Below, piece after piece: positions 27,823 to 35,978 of a DNA stretch of 64,000 nt. Origin of the DNA: Lachnospiraceae bacterium 10-1 (GTDB lineage: Bacteria > Bacillota > Clostridia > Lachnospirales > Lachnospiraceae). Position 1 is the first letter of the stretch. Each line of letters starts with the position of its first letter. The notes beneath the pieces are model-generated. The model was not told the origin of the DNA, did no database searches, and was given only the letters and a program-made list of their open reading frames with translations. Location: positions 55,188-119,187 of the forward strand of contig KE159817.1 in the NCBI GenBank assembly GCA_000403495.2. The letters are read 5' to 3'. Position numbers and translations under genes: made by a program.

Positions 27823-29508
27823 ATGGAATATATTATTTTTGCGATTGCTATGGCCGGTCTGGTTTTTATGTTTATATTAAAAGAGGCTTTTGGATATAAG
27901 AAATCGGAAAAAAATTTCATAGAAAAATTATATAAGGAATACGGTGTACTCCCGCCAAAAGAATATAAGCCGGGGCAGCTTGAAATTATTTCCCATTATT
28001 TTGAAAAGCATAAGGATGGCTTTTGGATTGATGAAATTACATGGAATGATTTGAACCTAGATGAAGTTTTTAAAAGACTGAATTACACGTATTCCGCTGC
28101 TGGTGAAGAGTATTTGTATTATGTATTGCGTAAACCATGCATGGAAGAGACAGAGCTTTTAAAAAGGGAAAAGATAATTGACTTTTTTTATTCCCATCCG
28201 GATGAGAGAGTAGCCTTTCAGTTAATTTACAGTAAACTGGGAAGGACGGGAAAATATTCTATTTATGACTATCTGGATTATTTGGATGGGTTGGGAAGCA
28301 GAAGTAATTTACAGCATTATTTAGCCTTAATTTTGCTGATTATCAGTATTGGAATAATGTTTGTCAATATTCCATTTGGACTGGTGGCTTTTGGAATTAT
28401 TATGGTTTATAATAATGTGTCTTATTTCAAAGTGAAAAATGAAATAGATCCTTATATTACCAGCTTTGCCTATATTTTTCGGCTTCTTAAAACAGTCAGA
28501 AAACTGCAGGAACACAAAAATGAAGTATTAAAAGAAGAGTTTGAGATTTTAAAAAAATGCAGCAGCTCCATGAATGGATTTAAAACAGGATCATTTCTGC
28601 TGATGTCAAATGGGCGTATGTCAGGTTCAGGAAATCCGATTGATATTCTGCTTGATTTTATCCGGATGGGTTTTCATTTGGATTTGATGAAATTTAATCA
28701 AATGCTCTCAGAAGTAAGAAAACACATATCAGATATTGACCAGATGATTACGACAGTAGGAAAAATAGAAGCAATGATTTCTGTTGGGGGCTACAGAGCC
28801 TCCATTGAGAAGTATTGTGTTCCGGTGTTTTCAAAAGGAATGGAAGTTAAAATAGAAGACATGTATCATCCGTTGCTTGATAATCCTGTTAAAAATAATA
28901 TACATGCTCAAAGAAGTGTTTTAATTACAGGTTCAAATGCTTCCGGTAAATCAACTTTTTTAAAAACTGTGGCGTTAAATAGTATTTTTGCCCAGACAAT
29001 TCACACTTGTCTGGCGGATCAATACAGTGGTTCCATGTTTCGGGTAATTTCTTCCATGAGCCTTAGAGATGATGTGCAGGGTGGAGAAAGCTATTATATG
29101 GTGGAAATCAGGGCATTAAAGCGCATTATGGATCTTGTAAAAGAAGAGGGACAGCCTGTTTTATGCTTTGTGGATGAGGTTTTAAGAGGTACAAATACGG
29201 TGGAGCGTATTGCGGCATCAACTCAGATTTTGAATAAAATGTCGGCTCAAAACTGCCTTTGCTTTGCAGCAACCCATGATATTGAGCTTACTTATCTTTT
29301 GGAACAAATATATGAAAACTATCATTTTTCAGAAGAATTTGAAGGTAATGACATTTATTTTACTTACAAAATTATTCATGGACGCGCCCAGACACGAAAT
29401 GCGATTAAACTTCTTGGGATTATGGGATTTTCAATGGAAATTATTGATGTAGCGGAAGCTATGGCAGGTAATTTTTTGGAAACAGGTATATGGCAGATGC
29501 TTGACTGA
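27823..29508 (+). CDS. Membrane-anchored MutS-family ATPase
   Basis: A 561-residue protein with the MutS ATPase core but without the mismatch-recognition domain. One hydrophobic helix at the N terminus (residues 1-24) and a hydrophobic pair near residues 165-200 suggest a membrane anchor. The ATPase part has Walker A GSNASGKSTFLKTV (about residue 367), SSMSLRDDVQGGESYYMVE, Walker B CFVDEVLRGTNTVERI, and FAATHDIELTYLL. It is not MutS1 or MutS2 (no Smr domain, too short). It follows the chemoreceptor gene by 6 bases. Such proteins are common in Clostridia, with no known function. Confidence 0.87.
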   Translation: MEYIIFAIAMAGLVFMFILKEAFGYKKSEKNFIEKLYKEYGVLPPKEYKPGQLEIISHYFEKHKDGFWIDEITWNDLNLDEVFKRLNYTYSAAGEEYLYYVLRKPCMEETELLKREKIIDFFYSHPDERVAFQLIYSKLGRTGKYSIYDYLDYLDGLGSRSNLQHYLALILLIISIGIMFVNIPFGLVAFGIIMVYNNVSYFKVKNEIDPYITSFAYIFRLLKTVRKLQEHKNEVLKEEFEILKKCSSSMNGFKTGSFLLMSNGRMSGSGNPIDILLDFIRMGFHLDLMKFNQMLSEVRKHISDIDQMITTVGKIEAMISVGGYRASIEKYCVPVFSKGMEVKIEDMYHPLLDNPVKNNIHAQRSVLITGSNASGKSTFLKTVALNSIFAQTIHTCLADQYSGSMFRVISSMSLRDDVQGGESYYMVEIRALKRIMDLVKEEGQPVLCFVDEVLRGTNTVERIAASTQILNKMSAQNCLCFAATHDIELTYLLEQIYENYHFSEEFEGNDIYFTYKIIHGRAQTRNAIKLLGIMGFSMEIIDVAEAMAGNFLETGIWQMLD

Positions 29509-29579
29509 AAAATGTCACAATGATATGATTAAAGGTAAGTTCAGCCTAAAAAGTTTATAAAGAAAGGTACAGTAGATCA

Positions 29580-29744
29580 ATGGAAAAATTTGTTTTGTTA
29601 TTTAATTCTTTTTTATCTTATGCCTTATTACTGGCAGTGATTGTTGTGCTTTGTGGAATTGCGGTATTTATAGGAATCAAATTGCGTAAACGCAAAAACA
29701 GCCAGCTTGAATTGGAAGGGGTAAAGGAAGCCTCTGAAAGTTAA
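29580..29744 (+). CDS. Small single-span membrane protein, 54 residues
   Basis: A short open frame starting at ATG 29580, after AGAAAGGTAC. It begins MEKFVLLFNSFLSYALL, has one strong hydrophobic span (about residues 10-34, LLAVIVVLCGIAVFIGIKL) then a basic stop-transfer KLRKRK and an acidic tail LELEGVKEASES. Topology by the positive-inside rule puts the tail in the cytoplasm. No family recognised. It stands between the MutS-like gene and a terminator, in the same direction. Confidence 0.6.
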   Translation: MEKFVLLFNSFLSYALLLAVIVVLCGIAVFIGIKLRKRKNSQLELEGVKEASES

Positions 29745-29763
29745 ATATCCGGTGTTTGTGGAA

Positions 29764-29795
29764 GGATGCCCCGCAAAGCGTGGCATCCGTTATTT
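29764..29795 (+). terminator. Terminator after the small membrane protein
   Basis: GGATGCCCCGC and GCGTGGCATCC form an 11-base stem with one mismatch around AAA, then GTTATTTTG. Confidence 0.7.
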
Positions 29796-29821
29796 TGTGG
29801 TATAAAAACAAGGAGATGAAA

Positions 29822-30826
29822 ATGGCTAAATCTGCCAATCAGAAGCTGAAGCTTCTTTACATATTGAAGATTCTTATGGAAAAAACAGATGAAACCCACT
29901 GCATGCCGGCTCAGGAAATTATAGCGCAGCTTGCTTCTTATGGAATTTCAGCGGAGAGAAAAAGCATTTATGATGATATAGAATGTTTGATCAGCTTTGG
30001 CTATGATATTGTAAATGTAAAATCACGAAAAGGAGGAGGCTACTATTTAGCAGACAGGGAATTTGAACTGCCGGAATTAAAGCTTTTAGTGGATGCCGTA
30101 CAGGCATCCCGGTTTATTACCCAGAAAAAATCAAGGGAATTAATTGCTAAAATTGAAAAACTGGCAGGGCCTTATGAGGGAAAACAACTGCAGAGGCAGG
30201 TATTTGTTGCCGGAAGAGTAAAAACGGAAAATGAAAGTATTTATTACAACGTTGACCGTATTCACAGAGCAATACAGAACAATTTTCCGGTTACATTTAC
30301 CTATTCTACGTGGAACATAAAAAAGGAATTACAACCAAAACGGGAAGGAAAGAAATATCAGGCCAGTCCATGGGCCCTTACCTGGCAGGATGAAAATTAT
30401 TATTTAATTGCTTATGATGATGAAGAGGAAAAAATCAAGCATTACAGAGTAGACAAAATGAGCAGGATCACGGAACTTTCTGATGAAAAGAGAAAGGGTG
30501 TGGAAGCTTTTCAAAAATTTGATATAGCACAATATACAAATATGACTTTTGGCATGTTTGGCGGAGAAATGGAGACAGTTACATTAAAACTTCCAGAAAG
30601 TATGATTGGAATTATTTTAGACCGCTTTGGAAGGGAAACTGATGTAAGAAAACTTGAAAATGAAATGGTTAGTGTAAGAATCAAAGCGGCCTTAAGCGGA
30701 CAATTTTATGGGTGGCTGACAGGGCTTGGCAGCCAAGTCAGTATTCTTGCGCCGGAATATGTACGTAAGGAATATGTTCAGTTTATAGAAAAAATTGCAT
30801 CAAATTATAGAGATGAAGATAAGTAG
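29822..30826 (+). CDS. WYL-domain transcriptional regulator
   Basis: A 334-residue cytoplasmic regulator from ATG 29822, which follows CAAGGAG. The N-terminal helix-turn-helix (about residues 8-75) has YILKILMEKTDETH and ISAERKSIYDDIECL, and a typical wing KSRKGGGYYL. The middle holds the WYL domain: YQASPWALTWQDENYYLIAYDDEEEK in place of the canonical WYL motif, and IKHYRVDKMSRI. The C-terminal WCX-like part ends in FYGWLTGLGSQVSILAPE. WYL proteins sense ligands such as nucleotides or oligonucleotides. The target here is not evident. Confidence 0.88.
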   Translation: MAKSANQKLKLLYILKILMEKTDETHCMPAQEIIAQLASYGISAERKSIYDDIECLISFGYDIVNVKSRKGGGYYLADREFELPELKLLVDAVQASRFITQKKSRELIAKIEKLAGPYEGKQLQRQVFVAGRVKTENESIYYNVDRIHRAIQNNFPVTFTYSTWNIKKELQPKREGKKYQASPWALTWQDENYYLIAYDDEEEKIKHYRVDKMSRITELSDEKRKGVEAFQKFDIAQYTNMTFGMFGGEMETVTLKLPESMIGIILDRFGRETDVRKLENEMVSVRIKAALSGQFYGWLTGLGSQVSILAPEYVRKEYVQFIEKIASNYRDEDK

Positions 30827-30861
30827 TTAGAAACATTTTGGGGAAAGGAAGTGGCAGTAAT

Positions 30862-32031
30862 ATGAATTTACAGGTTTCAAACAAGATGAAGGATTTTGAA
30901 GAAGGAATTTTCCAGTTATTAAATGAGAAAAAGGAAGCTGTGGAAAAAAGCGGTAAAAAGGTATACAACTTATCCGTAGGAACACCTGATTTTCCTACGG
31001 AACCGCATATTATGGAGGCTGTGGTTAAAGCTGCTCAAAAACCGGAAAATTACAAATACGCATTAAAAATGCTTCCTGAGCTTACTTTGGCAGTGATAGA
31101 GCGCTTTAAGCAGCGCTATCATGTAGAATTAAAAGAAAGTGAAATTACCGATGTGTATGGTTCCCAGGAGGGCATTGCACACATTGGATTGTCCCTTTGC
31201 AATCCTGATGATATTGTGCTTGTGCCAGATCCAGGCTACCCGGTTTTTTCAATAGGTCCATCATTGGCGATGGCTGATGTGAGAACCTATGAACTGAAAG
31301 AGGAAAATAATTATCTGCCTGATTTAAAAGGCATGGATGAGGAAGTTTTGAAAAAAACAAAGTTTATGATTGTTTCTTATCCGCTTAACCCTATCTGTAA
31401 AATTGCTCCTGATCATTTTTACGAGGAACTGATACTCTGGGGCAAAGCGCATAATATTATTATCATACATGATAATGCCTATTCTGATATTATTTATGAC
31501 GGAAATGTTGGAAAATCGATTTTACAGTTTTCAGGTGCAAAGGATATTTGTGTGGAATTTTATTCTTTATCAAAAAGCTATAACTACACTGGTGCAAGGG
31601 CCGGATTTTTAGTTGGAAATGAATATCTGGTGCAGAATTTTAAAAAACTTCGATCCCAGATTGACTATGGAACATTTCTGCCAGTACAATATGGCGCTAT
31701 TGCGGCCCTTAAGGGATCTGATGCGGGGATAAAAGAAAGGTGTGCGGAATACCAGCGAAGAAGAGATGCTCTTTGTGGCGGTCTGCGGAAAATTGGTTGG
31801 AACGTGCCTGACAGTCAGGGAACTATGTTTGCCTGGGGAAAAATTCCTGAAGGGTATACAGATGATGTGGCTTTTGTTATGGAGCTTTTGGAAAAGTCGG
31901 GCGTACTTTGTACACCAGGAAGCAGTTTTGGAAAATTAGGAAAAGGGCATGTGCGATTTGCGCTTACTATACCTGTAGAAGAGATGAAACAGGCAGTGTT
32001 GGCAGTTGCTTCTTCTGGAATGATAAAATAA
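30862..32031 (+). CDS. PLP-dependent class I/II aminotransferase
   Basis: A 389-residue fold type I aminotransferase. The PLP lysine is in SLSKSYNYTGARAGFLVG (about residue 238), the aspartate pairing with the PLP ring is in DNAYSDIIYDG, and the substrate carboxylate arginine is in the C-terminal VRFALTIP. It is most like LL-diaminopimelate or aspartate/alanine-type enzymes (SVGTPDFPTEPHIMEA at the N terminus). The exact substrate cannot be set from sequence. The frame extends back to TTG 30838, but the ATG at 30862 is the normal start of the family. Confidence 0.85.
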   Translation: MNLQVSNKMKDFEEGIFQLLNEKKEAVEKSGKKVYNLSVGTPDFPTEPHIMEAVVKAAQKPENYKYALKMLPELTLAVIERFKQRYHVELKESEITDVYGSQEGIAHIGLSLCNPDDIVLVPDPGYPVFSIGPSLAMADVRTYELKEENNYLPDLKGMDEEVLKKTKFMIVSYPLNPICKIAPDHFYEELILWGKAHNIIIIHDNAYSDIIYDGNVGKSILQFSGAKDICVEFYSLSKSYNYTGARAGFLVGNEYLVQNFKKLRSQIDYGTFLPVQYGAIAALKGSDAGIKERCAEYQRRRDALCGGLRKIGWNVPDSQGTMFAWGKIPEGYTDDVAFVMELLEKSGVLCTPGSSFGKLGKGHVRFALTIPVEEMKQAVLAVASSGMIK

Positions 32032-32092
32032 CATTATCGATAGGTTCAACAATAGCAGATTATATAAAATCTATAATAGAAGGCTGGTTTAA

Positions 32093-32395
32093 ATGAAATA
32101 TAATACTCCATATTTAAGAATTACCGCTGATTCTTCAATGGTTCGATTCAGTTGTCCGGGTTTAAATAAAAATGAAATTGACTTTGCTGCCTTGTTTGAT
32201 GATTTTCTATTGACTTTATCGAAAGAAAAAAATATTTTTGTGCATACGTATCGTTTGTCTGACATAAGGGATTTGATAGATGAAAGTGCAATCATGTCAC
32301 GGGCAAATGTTTTACTTGATTCACATAATTCTTTTTTTCAAATTTCTGAGTTAAAAACAAAAACCGTTAATTTTGGAGACGATGTTATTTGTTAA
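32093..32395 (+). CDS. Hypothetical protein, upstream half of a possible split gene
   Basis: A 100-residue frame with no family I recognise. It begins MKYNTPYLRITADSS and ends KTVNFGDDVIC. The next open frame (32405-32611) lies in the same reading frame, separated only by the TAA at 32393-32395 and three sense codons. The two could therefore be one gene of about 172 codons broken by a single nonsense change. A weak purine-rich site, AGAAGG, lies at 32076-32084. It lies after the aminotransferase gene and before the nrdD promoter. Confidence 0.55.
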   Translation: MKYNTPYLRITADSSMVRFSCPGLNKNEIDFAALFDDFLLTLSKEKNIFVHTYRLSDIRDLIDESAIMSRANVLLDSHNSFFQISELKTKTVNFGDDVIC

Positions 32396-32404
32396 GCACA
32401 GTTT

Positions 32405-32611
32405 ATGTTTTTTGATAAAAAAGTGAATTGGATTGACTTTTTGGCAAGTTATCAAAAAATAAATTCAATTCGATTGATTAAAAGTGGACTTTTGTCTGCC
32501 TGTTTTTATGTTAATGATCATGGGGCAGATTTTTCCTTTGAAGCAGATATTAGTATGCTGGGAAAAGTTCAAACTCTTGCTACACAACTATCAGAATTGG
32601 GGTTAAAATAA
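32405..32611 (+). CDS. Hypothetical protein, downstream half of a possible split gene
   Basis: A 68-residue frame, no family recognised. Predicted beta-rich middle (SIRLIKSGLLSACFYVND) and an alpha-helical end. It has no clear ribosome site of its own (TAAGCACAGTTT precedes the ATG), and is in the same frame as the preceding short gene. I read it as the tail of a gene interrupted at 32393 rather than a separate gene. Confidence 0.4.
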   Translation: MFFDKKVNWIDFLASYQKINSIRLIKSGLLSACFYVNDHGADFSFEADISMLGKVQTLATQLSELGLK

Positions 32612-32628
32612 TTATTTTTATATTAAAG

Positions 32629-32657
32629 TTGACATATGTTAAACGCTTCATTATACT
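32629..32657 (+). promoter_or_regulatory. Sigma-A promoter of the nrdD-nrdG-dut operon
   Basis: TTGACA (32629-32634), 17-base spacer, TATACT (32652-32657). This is the strongest sigma-A match in the window. It lies 90 bases before nrdD. I looked for a clear pair of NrdR boxes and could not confirm one. Confidence 0.75.
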
Positions 32658-32746
32658 AGATATTGTACTGTATTTAAGCAAAATCCATTTATAATCACAA
32701 GATTTAGTGTCTGGCATGTATGGATGGGAAGATTGGAGGATATAAA

Positions 32747-34924
32747 ATGAGTAATGTGCAGGAAGAGACTGCAAAGTATGGCGAAGTGTTTAAGCCGGTT
32801 AATAATGTCAAGGTAATTAAAAAGGACGGGAGTCTGGAAGCCTTTGACGTGCAGAAGGTAATTGATGCCGTAGGAAAAAGTGCATACAGGGCCTTGACAA
32901 AATTTACAGAAGAAGAGAAAGAGCACATTTGCAAATATGTGGTGGAAAAAGTAAATGAGCTGGAAGAAGACCGGATTCCAATTCCAATCATGCATAATAT
33001 AGTAGAGAGCGCCCTTGAGGATGTGAAACCCATTGTTGCTAAAAGCTATCGTGATTACCGTAATTATAAACAGGATTTTGTACGTATGATGGATGATGTA
33101 TATAAAAAGAGTCAGTCCATCATGTATGTTGGTGATAAAGAAAATGCAAATACGGACAGTGCCCTTGTTTCTACCAAAAGAAGCCTTATTTTTAACCAGT
33201 TTAATAAAGAATTATATCAGAAATTTTTTATGACTACGGAAGAAATTCAGGCATGCAGGGACGGATATATTTATGTTCATGACATGTCTGCAAGAAGAGA
33301 CACTATGAACTGTTGTCTGTTTGATGTGGCAAATGTTCTTACAGATGGATTTGAAATGGGGAATATTTGGTACAATGAGCCAAAAACTCTTGATGTTGCA
33401 TTTGATGTGATTGGAGATATTGTTTTAAGTGCGGCAAGCCAGCAGTATGGAGGCTTTACGGTTCCGGAAGTTGATAAAATACTAGAGCCTTATGCGGAAA
33501 AAACTTATCAGAAAAGTTATAAAAAATATTTAAAACTTGGAATTAATGAAGAAACAGCAAGGGAAGAAGCCTATGCAGATGTAAAACGTGAGTTTGAGCA
33601 GGGCTTTCAGGGGTGGGAGTATAAATTTAACACGGTGGCATCCAGTCGTGGCGACTATCCGTTTATTACGGTAACGGCAGGAATAGGAACAGGAAAATTT
33701 GCCCGACTTGCAACAATTTCTCTTTTAAACGTAAGAAGAAAAGGACAGGGAAAGACTGAATGCAAAAAGCCGGTTCTCTTTCCCAAAATTGTATTTTTAT
33801 ATGATGAAAATCTTCACGGACCGGGAAAAGAATTGGAGGATGTTTTTGAGGCAGGCGTAAAATGCTCTGCAAAGACCATGTATCCGGACTGGCTTTCTTT
33901 AACCGGAAAAGGATATATTGCAAGTATGTACAAACAGTACGGAAGGGTAATTTCGCCTATGGGTTGTCGTGCATTTCTTTCTCCCTGGTATGAGAGAGGC
34001 GGAATGCATCCGGCTGACGATGATGACAAGCCTGTTTTTGTGGGACGCTTTAATATTGGAGCAGTATCTCTTCATCTGCCTATGATCCTTGCAAAATCAA
34101 GACAGGAAAGTCGCGATTTTTATGAAGTTTTGGATTATTATTTAAATTTAATCCGTCAGCTTCATATCAGAACTTATGCCTATCTGGGAGAAATGCGGGC
34201 ATCTACCAATCCCCTTGCATACTGTGAGGGAGGATTTTTGCATGGAAATTTAAAGCTTACAGATAAGATCAAGCCCATACTTAAGTCAGCTACTGCAAGC
34301 TTCGGCATTACAGCCTTTAATGAGCTGCAGGAATTGTATAATGGAAAATCTTTGGTAGAAGACGGACAGTTTTCACTTGAGGTATTAGAACATATTAATC
34401 AGAAAATCAATGAATTTAAAGAGGAAGATGGAAATCTTTATGCTATTTATGGTACACCTGCAGAAAGCCTTTGCGGACTTCAGGTAAAACAATTCCGGGC
34501 AAAATACGGGATTATTGAAGGGGTGTCTGACAGAGAATATGTTTCGAATAGTTTTCATTGTCATGTGTCAGAAGATATTTCTCCAATTCAAAAACAGGAT
34601 CTGGAATACCGTTTTTGGGAGCTTTCAAATGGAGGTAAGATCCAATATGTAAAATATCCCATTGATTATAATATTGATGCGATCAAAACATTGATCCGCA
34701 GGGCAATGGATATGGGATTTTACGAAGGAGTCAACTTATCCCTTTCTTATTGTGATGATTGCGGACATCAGGAGCTTGAAATGGATGTATGTCCTGTATG
34801 TGGAAGTAAAAATCTGACAAAGATCGAGCGCATGAATGGCTATCTTTCTTATTCCAGAGTACATGGAGATACAAGGCTGAATGAAGCAAAAATGGCAGAA
34901 ATTGCAGAAAGGAAGAGCATGTAG
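32747..34924 (+). CDS. nrdD: Anaerobic ribonucleoside-triphosphate reductase (class III)
   Basis: NrdD makes deoxyribonucleotides under anaerobic conditions with a glycyl radical made by NrdG. From ATG 32747 (ribosome site TTGGAGGA) it has 725 residues. The N terminus is an ATP cone (VIKKDGSLEAFDVQKVIDAV, about residues 20-110) for allosteric control. The barrel contains STNPLAYCEGGF. Near the C terminus four cysteines bind zinc (CDDCGHQELEMDVCPVCGS), followed by the glycyl radical loop in ERMNGYLSYSRV (Gly about residue 698). nrdG begins 3 bases after the stop. Confidence 0.96.
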   Translation: MSNVQEETAKYGEVFKPVNNVKVIKKDGSLEAFDVQKVIDAVGKSAYRALTKFTEEEKEHICKYVVEKVNELEEDRIPIPIMHNIVESALEDVKPIVAKSYRDYRNYKQDFVRMMDDVYKKSQSIMYVGDKENANTDSALVSTKRSLIFNQFNKELYQKFFMTTEEIQACRDGYIYVHDMSARRDTMNCCLFDVANVLTDGFEMGNIWYNEPKTLDVAFDVIGDIVLSAASQQYGGFTVPEVDKILEPYAEKTYQKSYKKYLKLGINEETAREEAYADVKREFEQGFQGWEYKFNTVASSRGDYPFITVTAGIGTGKFARLATISLLNVRRKGQGKTECKKPVLFPKIVFLYDENLHGPGKELEDVFEAGVKCSAKTMYPDWLSLTGKGYIASMYKQYGRVISPMGCRAFLSPWYERGGMHPADDDDKPVFVGRFNIGAVSLHLPMILAKSRQESRDFYEVLDYYLNLIRQLHIRTYAYLGEMRASTNPLAYCEGGFLHGNLKLTDKIKPILKSATASFGITAFNELQELYNGKSLVEDGQFSLEVLEHINQKINEFKEEDGNLYAIYGTPAESLCGLQVKQFRAKYGIIEGVSDREYVSNSFHCHVSEDISPIQKQDLEYRFWELSNGGKIQYVKYPIDYNIDAIKTLIRRAMDMGFYEGVNLSLSYCDDCGHQELEMDVCPVCGSKNLTKIERMNGYLSYSRVHGDTRLNEAKMAEIAERKSM

Positions 34925-34927
34925 CAG

Positions 34928-35437
34928 ATGAGATACCATAATATTACAAAAGATGACATGTTAAACGGCGACGGGCTTCGAGTGGTGCTTTGGGTATCAG
35001 GATGTTCCCACTGCTGTAAGGAATGTCATAATCCTGTTACATGGGATCCGGCAGGAGGCCTTCTTTTTGAAGATACTGCTAAAAAAGAAATATTTGATCA
35101 GCTTGATAAAAGCTATATTTCAGGCATAACTTTTTCAGGGGGAGATCCGCTTCATGCTGCCAACCATCTGGATGTGAGAAATTTTATGGCAGAGATCAAG
35201 AAAAATTATCCGGATAAAACCATTTGGCTGTATACAGGTGACACTTGGGAAAATATATTGCATTATTCAATTATGCAGTATGTGGATGTGCTGGTGGATG
35301 GCGAATTTCAGATTGATAAAAAAGACAATAAGCTTTTGTGGAAGGGAAGCAGAAATCAGCGGGTAATTGATGTGCAAAAGACGCTGAAGCAGACAGTTCC
35401 CGCCATACCTGTTTTACATTGTGGAGACTATGCATAG
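34928..35437 (+). CDS. nrdG: NrdD-activating radical SAM protein
   Basis: NrdG uses S-adenosylmethionine and a 4Fe-4S cluster to put the radical on NrdD. The cluster motif is WVSGCSHCCKECHNPVTWD, which contains CX3CX2C. The SAM-binding GGD motif is TFSGGDPLHAAN. The length of 169 is normal for this small activase. The gene lies directly after nrdD. Confidence 0.95.
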   Translation: MRYHNITKDDMLNGDGLRVVLWVSGCSHCCKECHNPVTWDPAGGLLFEDTAKKEIFDQLDKSYISGITFSGGDPLHAANHLDVRNFMAEIKKNYPDKTIWLYTGDTWENILHYSIMQYVDVLVDGEFQIDKKDNKLLWKGSRNQRVIDVQKTLKQTVPAIPVLHCGDYA

Positions 35438-35457
35438 AAAGGTATGTTTGATAAATT

Positions 35458-35892
35458 ATGGAAACGATAAAAATTAAGTATTTTACAGACAAAATAGATA
35501 AACTGACCTATATAGATGGAAAGTCTGACTGGATTGATCTTCGTTCTGCTGAGGATGTAGATTTAAAACAGGGGGAGTTCAGGCTGATTGCTCTGGGAGT
35601 GGCAATGGAGCTTCCGGATGGTTATGAGGCGCATATTGTGCCAAGAAGTTCTACTTTTAAAAATTTTGGTATTATTCAGACAAATCATCAGGGAGTGGTG
35701 GACTGTTCTTACTGTGGAGATAATGACCAGTGGTTTATGCCGGTTTATGCAATGCGGGATACTCATATATCCTGTAATGACAGGATATGCCAGTTCAGGA
35801 TTGTTGAAAATCAGCCTAAAATCGTTTTTCAGGAAGTAACAGCCTTGCAGGGAACAGATAGAGGAGGCTTTGGCAGCACTGGAAAGCAATAG
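35458..35892 (+). CDS. dut: dUTP diphosphatase
   Basis: Dut hydrolyses dUTP to dUMP, which keeps uracil out of DNA and supplies dTMP synthesis. Trimeric dUTPase motifs are seen: [21 protein letters not shown] (motif 1-like), [16 protein letters not shown] (motif 2), [14 protein letters not shown] (motif 3), [10 protein letters not shown] (motif 4) and the Gly-rich tail [10 protein letters not shown] (motif 5). The length of 144 is typical. It ends the anaerobic nucleotide operon, whose terminator overlaps the start of the following germination gene. Confidence 0.9.
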   Translation: METIKIKYFTDKIDKLTYIDGKSDWIDLRSAEDVDLKQGEFRLIALGVAMELPDGYEAHIVPRSSTFKNFGIIQTNHQGVVDCSYCGDNDQWFMPVYAMRDTHISCNDRICQFRIVENQPKIVFQEVTALQGTDRGGFGSTGKQ

Positions 35893-35912
35893 TGATAAAA
35901 TATTTTAAATCC

Positions 35913-35978
35913 GTATAAAAAAACTCCTTTTGCCACATAATGCTAAAAGAAAGCATTGGTGCGTGGAAGGAGTTTTTT
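35913..35978 (+). promoter_or_regulatory. Sporulation promoter inside a repeat that is both terminator and ribosome-site lock
   Basis: AAAAAACTCCTT (35918-35929) is the exact reverse complement of AAGGAGTTTTTT (35967-35978). The right arm is at once the T run of a terminator for the nrdD-nrdG-dut operon and the Shine-Dalgarno of the next gene, whose ATG is the next base. Between the arms lie CCAC/GTGG and AATGCT/AGCATT pairs. A sigma-G-like promoter, GTATA (35913-35917), 18 bases, CATAATG (35936-35942), would start transcription inside the loop and so release the ribosome site. Confidence 0.6.

Noticed and set aside
27384..27920. Reverse-strand open frame of 178 codons
   Set aside because: It lies opposite the chemoreceptor signalling domain; its composition is that of an antisense frame.
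32629..32746. NrdR boxes upstream of nrdD
   Set aside because: Partial matches exist, but no pair with the expected form and spacing could be confirmed.
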